Of a stretch of 64,000 nucleotides of DNA, positions 55,308-64,000 are shown in pieces. This DNA is from Linnemannia schmuckeri (Eukaryota > Mortierellomycota > Mortierellomycetes > Mortierellales > Mortierellaceae), in assembly GCA_029449235.1 (NCBI GenBank), contig JANATG010000022.1:434001-498000 (forward strand), read 5' to 3'. The notes below the pieces were generated by a model. The model did no database searches. It was not told the DNA's origin and saw only the letters and a program-made list of their open reading frames with translations. Within the stretch, counting starts at the first letter, position 1; every line of letters starts with the position of its first letter. Both the position numbers and the translations under genes were made by a program.

Positions 55308-58300
55308 CTATGTGCACTCTGGAGCCACAGAGTTAGGTGGCTTAGAAAACGAATCTTTGTATCCATGCTCGACCTGGTCTTGAAGGATATCCGATACAAG
55401 CGTGGACGAGGGTGACAGTGTCGTTGTACGGTAGGAACCAGCATTCTGGGGGACATTGAGCTGCTCCTGCTGAGAATGAGACCCACTGGCCAGTCCAGCA
55501 TCTGCGTCTGGATTGCCAGAGTATACCCAGCTCTTGGATAGACTACTGTGGCCAGTAGGGACAACACGTGCGCTTGGCAATCCGCCAAATGAAGTACCAC
55601 CACCAACATTCTTGTTGACGTAGAGACCAAGCGACTGCTCCTCTAGCTCGTTCCCGTAGCTCCTTCTTGAAGGGTTATTGGGGTATGATCCAACAGACAG
55701 GGGTCGACTATTCAGATTGTTGGTTGAATGTTGATGGGTCGAGTTGCGAAGGAGCCGCCTCCGGCCGATGTAGCTAGTGTTCTTTTGTGCTGACGACCCC
55801 GAGCCACTCTGATCGTCGCCCTCATCTACTTCCTCTATACTACTCGTGTTGCTGCATACACTGTTGGGTCGCTCAAGACGATCGGATCGAAAGGATCCTG
55901 CGCTAGGTCCTGGATTGCTGTGCGAGTAAAAGTGCTGGAAGCGTTCAGGCAACGACATTGGGTTGACGTAGGTCTGAGGTTGAGCAACGGCATGCGTGGA
56001 GGTCTGTGAGGTAGTAGCTGGGGACCGAATGATGGGAATAGGACTGTGTAACATCGTGGGCGATTCTGCAAACGGTAAACGAGACGAAGTGTTAGATGTC
56101 ATCGGTCCTATCGAGATGTCATGTATTGGATAAGTTACACTTGACTACAACGCGTCATTACCTGGAGGATTGGCAGAGGTGATGGATTTGCTCCGTCGTC
56201 GGTTGAGAGTAAAGTTGGTGAGCGAGACGGACAGCTTGCGGATGCGGCTCTTGATTTTGTCCATGATGGTAACAGCTCCCTTCAAATCCTCTTCTGTGAT
56301 GTGCACCCGTTGATAGTTTCCTGGATCAGTCTCGATTCTCCAGCGTACAGGGTCATTCAGTCCTTCTGTTACCCAAGCATGCTCCTATATTTCACAAAAA
56401 ATAAAGAGATATTAAGAAATTGGTTCAATGGTCGGCATGCAACATATAGAGCACAATATTCGGTCATCTTATGTTACCTTGACTTCTCTCAGAGTGATTC
56501 GCTTGCCGACATCCTTCTCGAGTAATCTCGACAAAAGATCCTTCAGCGACGCCTCGACGTGATCACGTCCAGGCACAGAGTCCGGGTAGCTAGGCTGTTT
56601 CCTTGGAATGATGTTGAACAGCTCAAACTCTGTTTCTGCAATGAATGGGCAACGGCCATAGACAAAGCAGTAGAGCGTGACGCCTAGTGCCCAAATGTCG
56701 ATAGCTTTAGTGATAGGTGGTCGAGGAGCCCATCCATGCCCGCCTGTGGTTGATATTGTTCCGGTTGGTGTCGAGGGTACTGTCCGTGGTGTGGGTGATG
56801 TTAAGATGAAAGAAGTCTGAGATGCCGATGAGAGTGCAGGAGACATTGCCGGTGAGAACTCGCCTGTTGGAAGAGTTCAAGAAAAAGAGCAAACGCAATA
56901 GTTAGCCTGTTGAGCATTGAAATGAGAATAGGAGCGCCCAGAGAGAAGTAAAAGTCCTGACAACAAGCACATACTGGCGTAGCACAACTCAGGAGCAAAG
57001 AAGGCGGGGCTTCCTGCAGTCTTTGCAAGTTCAAGGTCATCGCCCCACTGTTGGTGTTGTGTTGCCGATGAAAACTGCTGTTGTTGAAAGTGGGAAGACG
57101 ATGGGTCCAGATGAAACGCCCCCTGGCTGCGCCCGGAAAACGTTGATGCCAGGGGCGAGTTTGGTGCGGGATGGCGGAAAAAGTTTTCAAAGGGGTTCGA
57201 TCCCGACGGTGTATGAGGAGCCTTTTCAACTGCAGGGGCGTTTTCCAGATCATGATCCAGTGCGTTCTTTTCGCTAAAGTGCGACACTCCAAAGTCGGAT
57301 ATCTTGACTGTCCCGTCGCCCGCCAACAAGAGGTTGGCCGGTTTGATGTCTCTGTGAATAATACCCTGCATGTGAACTATTAAATATAAGATGCGAAGCG
57401 GATTAGCAACACTATCAACGGCTTTTTACCCGCTCCCACCAGCTGAACATACTACCGCTATCTGTTGAGAGCCACTTACGGTATTCCAGGCCGAGTACAA
57501 TATCGCGAAATATGGTACGAGCATCGTCCAGCGGCAGAATGGGCTTTTCTTCTGCGTCTTTCCAGCGAACTTCACCGCCCTCCATGTATTCCAGAACTAG
57601 AAAACAATGAGAGTACGTTGTGCATGGTAAGTGGTTAGCTGGATAAGGTTCCTGAGAAACACTTAGATCATTGGATGTGGTTTTTGCTCGCGTTTGATTT
57701 GAACAATAGTGCTAAGAGACCGACTGTCTCATTGTACTTACCAAGGTAAATCTTTCTTGCGTTGGGGTCGTCAATGACCTCGATGAGCCGAACGACATTG
57801 GGGTGAATACACTTTTTCATAATGGCAATTTCCCGACGGATCTTTTGTTCATTCGAGATTTGAGCTCGTCCAAGTCGCCGCCGAGTGGTCTTATCCACAA
57901 TTTTGATGGCCTATTACGAGGAAAGAATACCAATGGTGAGCCAATGTTAGACGCAATTGAAATCGTTTGGCTAGTCTAAATGTCGTCCTGCAGAACTTGG
58001 TTTCCTTGGAGGGCTGTTTCCTCTTCACATGTTCCACCCCTGTTCATCCGCTCTGCCATGACTGAAGGGATGCAAAGACCCCTCCATCCTCGCTCTTTGT
58101 ATCCTTTTCATGTCCGTCTTGCCCACATCGAGCCCCTTTTCCTTACGGTGCATTGAACTTACACAGAGTTCGTCTGTCACTGTGTCTCGACAGAGCTTGA
58201 CCTTGCCGTGGACACCTCGGCCTAGTTCCCGAACCACCATGTACTTGTTGATCATTTTGTTACCAGTCATGGGATCATAGTCCTTCATCATGGTGTGTGT

Positions 58301-59002
58301 CTCCTTGACAGGTTGTGGAGAGGGCGAGGCCATTGTCCTGCGTGGCGATGTGCTGTAGCTCGTAGGGTTGGGCGAGTGGGTTGGGGTGGTGCTGCTACGA
58401 TGATGGGCAGGGCGAGCCATGGTCGGTGTGGATGGCGTCGGAGAGTGAATAAACGAGAAGCGTGCTGAAGTCTTTGGGGCCGAGGTCGAGATTTGTGGAG
58501 GAGAAGCAAGGTGTTCTCTGCGCCGGGGGTCAATGCTATCGAAGGATGTCCGCGGTAACTCCAACGAAATGCGACCTTCAATAGGGGTCCGAGAGCCATC
58601 GGTAGAGCGCTGTGATGAATATGGTTCTGGTGAGTGTTCAATGTCGGACGGGGTATGAGAGGATGACTTTGGTGTCCGCAGGTTCATTAGACTGAGTCGA
58701 AGGCCCGTCTTTTTAGCCTTTCTTGATGATGACGATGCATTGCTGTTGTTGTTACTACTACTGCTGTTGTTGTGGTCTCCTGGGGATGTTGTGCGGGAGC
58801 TCTGATGACTGGGCGAAGGGGAAATGGTGACATCGTGGAGCGAGTCGAGGTCAGAGGTCTCGTCATAGTCTGTCGTTGATGTGTTTGAGAGTGCGCTGGA
58901 GGACGTTCGTCTGGCAGCTCGCAAAACGCTGTATCGTTGGGCGTGAGAGTCTGACTGTGGCCTTGCCCGTTGCTGGCGGGGTGTCTGATGAGGGTCTAGC
59001 AT
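55308..59002 (-). CDS. Ser/Thr protein kinase, CaMKK/Snf1-activating-kinase type
   Basis: Probable upstream kinase of the Snf1/AMPK pathway. Exons 59002-58163, 57910-57742, 57596-57480, 57376-56975, 56863-56478, 56384-56162 and 56065-55308 give 964 aa. A Ser-rich N-terminus of about 240 residues precedes the kinase domain: MVVRELGRGVHGKVKLCRD (Gly loop), AIKIVDK (Lys), IHPNVVRLIEVIDD, YMEGGEV, IIHRDIKPANLLL (catalytic loop), KISDFGVSHF (DFG), AGSPAFFAPELC (activation segment) and AIDIWALGVTLYCFVYGRCP. Two Ser/Pro-rich insertions lie in the C-lobe. A long Ser/Asn-rich tail follows. DFGVSHF and GRCPF with ELF are typical of CaMKK and the yeast Sak1/Tos3/Elm1 group. The exact substrate is inferred. 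Confidence 0.92.
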
Positions 59003-60807
59003 TGGCGAGTATGCGGAATATTAATGTCGACTACAGTGGTGGAGAATGAGAGTTGATGGAGAATTAGAATTAAAAAGAAGTGAGTGAAGAAAGAAGAGAG
59101 CGAGATGAGATGTGATTAGATCAACGCAGACAAGTTCGTTGAGCCCAAGGCCTATTGAAAAGTGAAATATTTCATAACTTGAGAGCCTTTTTCTTTTCCT
59201 TTTCTTGTTCTTCTGTTACTACTAAACGATGGCCTACCAAGAAGTTGACTGGCGAGGATTGAATAGGAATCCGTAAAGAGTCGATCGAGTCAGGCTGGGC
59301 CATGCAGTTTGCGCAGGAGGGGAGGGACTGGAGGCGGTGACCAAACGGTGGTGGTAGAATGGTTGTTGTCGTTATTATGATTGTTACTGTCGCCAGCGAG
59401 AACGATGAAGCGACGAAGTGAGCGAGGTTTTGCCTTGCTGGTATATCGTTGTTGTTATTGTTGTTTGGCGGGAAAAAAAACCATAAAAAATGAGAGAATC
59501 AAAACACAATAAGCAATTGAATTTAAAGCAATTGGAAACAAGAGTCAGAACGAGTCAGTGATACAGTAGGACTAGTCGTGGTACAAAGAATAGAGGTGAC
59601 GGGATAGTGGCAAAAATATATATAAAAGTAGTGTACAGCCAATATGATACAAGTCCAGGCAATTAATGAACAAAAAAAAAAAAAAGAAAGAAAGGAATGA
59701 ACAGACAAAGAGAATGAGGGAACAAAATGAGATGAGAAGGTAAAAAAAAAGAGGAGAGACTTGGGAGAAAAAAGAAGAATTAGAAAAAGGACCAGAAGAG
59801 AAGGGAGACGGGAGACGGAAGACGGGAAAAAAAAAGAAGACAGAGAGTAGAAAGGAAGGGAGAAGAGGGTAAGAGTCAAAACAGTGAGGAGGGAGAGAAC
59901 AAAAGAAGAGGAGGACAATGAGTGGGTAAAGCAAATGTGTATGGGATAGAGTGAAAGAAACAAAGGGAAGAAAAGCGAAAAAGGCCAAAGAGAGTAAAGT
60001 GGCGAATTAACTGATCGATCAGAGACAGCGAGAAGACTGAGAAGGAGAGATGCAACAAAAAGCAAGTAATGATGGGAAAAGGAGTGAGAGACATCAAACC
60101 ATCAAACAATCGAGAGGAAACCACCATTCATTTCTCCTGTCATGCTCAAAATCATGCAAGAACCATACTCATTGTTATTGACACTAAAACACATCACTCA
60201 TGCATTTCAAAAAGGCATCCCTTTTTGGATGTATCCCTATCCCTATCTGGTTAGTTGTTGAAACCCCTCTTTTTTCATCAAAAAAAAAAAAAAAAAAAAA
60301 AAAAAAGGGATACAGGTCCTTCCCATCCTATGCATGCATGCAAAATACTCCTAAACAAAACCAAGCAAGTCCATCTCTTCTCGCTTCTCGTTTCTCAATT
60401 GACAATGCAAGAGCTCCCTAATCCCAACCACTCAGAAAACCCATGGTGTGTGTCCATGTTCATGTCTCAACATGTAACTATCTATCTCTCTGTAACTGTA
60501 CATACATGTCCCAACTTGATCACTTTCATCCTCCATTTTGCACGTTTCATTCGTAAGCAACTGAACAACAATCTCGTCATTTTTCGATTCAACCTTCATT
60601 AAGCAACTACATTATCTATTCTCTCACACAAAAAAGGAATTCATCCGACGCGAGCAGTCGTTCAACCACCATCTACAGAAGGCTGACAAATCCACATTGC
60701 ATTCAGCCAGGACTAGAATCCCGCTCTAGATCCACTTCGCAGTCTATCCCACCATGACCACCACATAGATACATTTACAACGCGGCATACCTTCTCTTGT
60801 GTTCTAT
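59003..60807. other. Kinase upstream region, purine-rich
   Basis: No gene is supported. 59680-60060 is strongly purine-rich on the plus strand (pyrimidine-rich in the kinase sense direction), giving spurious Leu/Ser/Phe-rich open frames. 60280-60306 is a run of 27 A. Confidence 0.6.
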
Positions 60808-61184
60808 TCACTTTTTGTATTTCACACGCTTCGCGCAGATAGGGGCCTTCTTCTTTAGTTCTTCTCCGTACTCAGTGCTGGCTAGGATCTTGACAGGACA
60901 ACAAAAATGCAAAAAAGGATAAGCACATGCCCATTCTCATCGTATCGTTGGCCTTTATTACAAGATGTCGACATGATTCTCGACAAGAATTCTCTCTCAC
61001 TCACTCACACACACATTCGCACAAAAAGAGCTAAAAAACAACATGCGTTACCTTCTCTTGTTTTAGGATCAAATAGGGTGATGCAACTGTCAACGTCGCG
61101 TCTTTTTTTCTTTTGCGTCTGTAGACCGAATGCATTGGAATACGGATGATAGGAATCCTGCATCTCCCTTTTTGATGAAGACAT
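60808..61184 (-). CDS. Small unidentified protein, 68 aa, two exons
   Basis: ATG at 61184; exons 61184-61052 and 60881-60808 joined across a 170-nt GT-AG intron (donor GTAACG, acceptor ATCCTAG) close in frame to TGA at 60810-60808. The protein is basic and mixed: MSSSKREMQDSYHPYSNAFG, QTQKKKRRDVDSCITLFDPK, ending KKKAPICAKRVKYKK. I recognise no family. Support is the balanced amino-acid composition and exact frame across a plausible intron. Further upstream exons are possible: a coding-looking IEDIIEY stretch with a GTAAGC donor sits near 61265. Confidence 0.5.
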
Positions 61185-61734
61185 TGACGCATTTTCGTCC
61201 TTTCGTCACAATCAAAATACCCTTGCTTTCACTTTTGCGCGTTCTCTCGCCTGCCTACCGCTTACAATACTCGATAATGTCTTCAATGACATTTATTAAT
61301 GTTCATTCCACTTTCTGAATGATTTTTGGTTTCTTCGTCCTGTGTTATATATAATTGTTAGTGAAATTTCCTCGTATGCAAGTTGTCTGCTTGCGCACTT
61401 TGTTGATTATCAGATGGAAGGAGGCAGGGGGGATCGTCTAGAGGACTTTTATTAGATGGAGGCTTGGCAACAAAAAAGATACTCCACTGACCGAATATCA
61501 GCATCATCACCCACCATCGCTCTCGGCCCGACATGAGCGCCGGTAACCTATGCCTCGACAAAGCCCAAGACCAAACGCCACCTGTATAATTTCCTTTTGA
61601 GGACACCTGTCAGGTGAGCATGACGACCAGAGATGGACCCTTCCTTCTTGCAAAAAAAACTTTAAAAGGCAAGAAAGCCTTTCTTAAGTGTCCTCGTCAG
61701 CTTCTTCTCTCTTTCTTTCTCTTTTTTTTTCTCC

Positions 61735-61768
<34 letters not shown>

Positions 61769-61856
61769 ACTCAGCTCCAGACCCTCTTTTAGTATTTTAC
61801 TCGTTTCATTAACCCTTCATTCCTTCCTTCATCTCATTCTCAATACATTCGTCATA
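61185..61856. other. Ferritin promoter region
   Basis: No gene is supported. The region is pyrimidine-rich just before ferritin, with a (CA)n(TA)n microsatellite. No iron-responsive hairpin was recognised. Confidence 0.5.
61737..61768 (+). repeat. (CA)n(TA)n microsatellite
   Basis: An alternating CA tract followed by a TA tract, about 90-120 bp upstream of the ferritin start codon. Confidence 0.9.
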
Positions 61857-62793
61857 ATGTCTCTCGCCAAGCAAAACTTCTCAAACGTTGTCGAAGATGC
61901 TCTCAACCAGCAGATCTCGCTCGAAATGACCGCCTCCCAGACATACCTTGCCATCGCCGCCTACATGGGTTCTGACACCGTTGCCCTGCCTGGTCTCGAA
62001 AAGTTTTTCAATGAGCAGTCCGAGGAGGTAACCACCATGCGCAGAGGCTGAACTGTGGCAATATCATTATCACAAGCACTCTTGCCCTGGCGTGCTCGCT
62101 TGACTGACACTGTCTTTCTCGGTCTTTTTTAACTCCGTTAAACTTGCCTTTCTATGAACAGGAACGCGAGCATGCGCAGCATCTAATTGACTATCAGAAC
62201 AAGCGAGGAGGATGCGCCATCATCCCATCAGTGCCTGCCCCGATCTCCGAATGGGTCTCGGCTAAGAACGCCGTCGGTATGTGTCACCTCCCGTCTTTTC
62301 ATCTTGCATACTTTTAGCTAGACCGTCCATTATCGCAGTCTCTATACCAGATAACTTAGAGTCTAACGGAAGGGGATTCGTCATTTCTCATTTTCAAATA
62401 GAATCTGCACTCCAGCTGGAAAAGGACGTCAACAAGAACATCCTTCGCGTGGAATCCCTTGCCGAGGACCAGGATGATCCCCAGTTGGTCAATGTGTTGA
62501 GATCCAAGTACTTGAAGGAACAGGTCGATTCGATTGCTGAGATTGCAAAGCTGATGACTCAATTGAACCGAGGCGGCGGTGAGGGTCTTGGACTCTACCT
62601 CTTTGATCAGGTAAATTTGTATACCCTTGCTCGCTATGCATTAGGCACAGGGTGGAGCAAGATGTCATAACTGAGTTTAGAGACTAACATACGCTATGTA
62701 CTGTTTTTTTACTTAACTTTTTGCACCGCTTGTTGGGTACCACTTTAGACATTATTGAAGAGCGGCGTCAAGGGCGTCATCGGACAGGTTTAA
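61857..62793 (+). CDS. Ferritin (H-type)
   Basis: Iron-storage protein that oxidises Fe2+ at a ferroxidase centre and stores it in a 24-mer shell. Exons 61857-62027, 62162-62276, 62402-62610 and 62749-62793 give 179 aa. There is no targeting peptide, so it is probably cytosolic. Helix A: DALNQQISLEMTASQTYLAI (Glu of LEM is the first iron ligand). The end of helix B: NEQSEEEREHAQHLIDYQNK with the E-x2-H ferroxidase pair. Helix C: ESALQLEKDVNKNILRVESL. Helix D: YLKEQVDSIAEIAKLMTQLN followed by GLYLFDQ. Ferritin is rare in Dikarya but known in zygomycete lineages, which fits the host assignment. Confidence 0.96.
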
Positions 62794-64000
62794 AAGCAAT
62801 ACAGTCTTCCACTCCACCCCGCAATCCAATGCCCAAAAGTCCAATCCAGCACCTTACGCCACCAACTCCACTTTTGGGCTCAAGTGCGCCACACTCATAT
62901 AAAATCTTTTTGTACATACGACAACCTATTCTCACATATAAAAAAAATTATCGCCGGTTCATATTGTTCCCATAGTATCTTTTGCCACAAACACCCTAAA
63001 AAACACGAAAGGGGGATCTCCTGACATCCAGGGACTTAACACGGTAGTTAGCGGCAAATAAGAGTTAGACAAGTTTGATTAGAGGGTAAATAGAGTCAAG
63101 ATACTAAGGATTACACTTGCAATCGAATCGAGAGAAGTGGGTTAAACTTGAGTGGATTTGTTGGAACAACCTGCAAACAGCAATGAGAGAGTGAAAGAGG
63201 AGGATTACATATCCGGGGCGGTTGTATTCGTTCCCTCGGTGTGCGTCACTGGAATGAAAAATGAAGCGTTGAAGGATGGGTAAAAATAGGAAGATGAAAA
63301 GACTTACAACCTTCTTTTTGGGTTCTGGAAATCGGTCCAGTGAAAATACAGACCTCAAAAGAAAGAAAATGAAATGAACAATGAATGCTAAGAGTGAGAG
63401 GGGAGAGCAGCCAAATGGACAGATGACAGAGACCCAAAGAAAAAGGATTTGTAGTGGAGTGATATGAAGAGAGGAGAACTTGTGGCAGAAAAGAAGAAAA
63501 GATTGGAAACGGTGTTGAATAGGATATGTGGTTATGTGCATGTGTGTAGAGTGTAGCTATGTGTGTAAAAAGATGAAAAAAGATGAACAAGAGGCGACAC
63601 AGTTGCACTCGCGCCAAGCATGCTCGATTATGAGCAGGCTCTACACATCTTTGATGGTTACACCACATTCAATTGTTAATAATGAGACTATGAACAAATA
63701 TGCAATTATCCCAACGGACCGACCGCCATTCATCGACACGAGACAGCCAGTAGATTGACAGGGGTCATTTGTTCATTCGTACGGAGGGAGTGGTACGTCT
63801 TCAAGAATTAAGAGTCAAGAGACAACATCAACCACCCAAACCACGCCCTTCAGTTCGTTAATTAATGCTAACATCTCCGCTCGCACCTCTTTTTTTTTTT
63901 TGTTTTCTACTCCTCTTGACTCGCTCTCTCGCTCTTTCTTCTGATCGAGTCGAATTGAGTTGACTGAGTGTGTGCGTGTGCATCCGACAGATCAAAAAAG
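62794..64000. other. 3' flank of ferritin; no confident gene to the window edge
   Basis: Two short minus-strand coding-like pieces around 63355-63305 (with a GTAAGT donor) and 63175-63110 (with a GCAG acceptor) hint at the 3' end of a small gene, but no start or family could be established. Confidence 0.4.

Noticed and set aside
59523..60065. 180-codon open frame on the minus strand
   Set aside because: Low-complexity Leu/Ser/Phe string from the purine/pyrimidine tract upstream of the kinase.
1..64000. CRISPR arrays, bacterial operons, rRNA genes
   Set aside because: No regularly spaced direct repeats, Shine-Dalgarno spacing or rRNA-like sequence seen; gene structure is eukaryotic throughout.

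Overview
This window looks like nuclear DNA of an early-diverging fungus, most likely Mucoromycota/Mortierellomycota. The genes are compact and intron-rich with short GT-AG introns. The gene set is typical eukaryotic housekeeping: TRAPP subunits, UBC9, RACK1, CAF-1, a cap methyltransferase and SYLF-SH3. A ferritin and a fatty-acid 2-hydroxylase are present, upstream regions are pyrimidine-rich on the sense strand, and poly(A)/poly(T) tracts are common. The species cannot be named from the sequence alone. Gene models were spliced by hand; for every complete model given with exon coordinates the exon lengths sum to an intact reading frame.

Layout. 0-27 kb is a dense housekeeping block: a three-RRM RNA-binding protein (-, runs off the left edge), UBC9 (-) divergent from TRAPPC5 (+), tRNA-Lys(CTT), a membrane alpha/beta hydrolase (+), N-acetylglutamate synthase ARG2 (-), a GRIP-domain golgin (+), CAF-1 subunit CAC2 (+), a tiny two-helix membrane protein (-), cap methyltransferase ABD1 (+) and a TRAPPC12-like TPR protein (+). 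27-33.7 kb is a gene-poor island: two identical tRNA-Ala(AGC) genes, two inverted-repeat (Mutator-like) elements, a decayed Gln-rich gene and retroposed poly(A) 3' ends. 33.7-44.8 kb returns to housekeeping: SCS7/FA2H, a YSC84/LSB3-type SYLF-SH3 protein, RACK1/ASC1 with a U24-like snoRNA in an intron, and COX7C/Cox8 (all -). 44.9-55.1 kb is a second mobile island. 55.3-63 kb carries a CaMKK/Snf1-activating-type kinase (-), an unidentified 68-aa protein (-) and ferritin (+).

The most unusual content is in 44.9-55.1 kb. A gene model of about 1,400 codons (-) joins an N-terminal XPG/FEN1-like nuclease domain to a C-terminal TnpB/Fanzor-like RuvC plus zinc-finger domain. It carries three isolated in-frame stops, so this copy is probably dead. 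A second, internally deleted copy lies at 53.4-55.0 kb. Between them, on the opposite strand, is a decayed MULE/MuDR-type SWIM transposase. I am not aware of a described XPG-Fanzor fusion. The arrangement suggests a composite Fanzor-bearing DNA transposon, an inference that needs homology and structure searches.

Functional links: TRAPPC5, TRAPPC12 and the golgin all act in Golgi/endosomal trafficking. RACK1 hosts a guide snoRNA whose position mirrors the yeast ASC1/snR24 arrangement. All three tRNA genes have a shared retroposed 3' end 80-180 bp upstream, as expected for a retroelement that targets tRNA genes.
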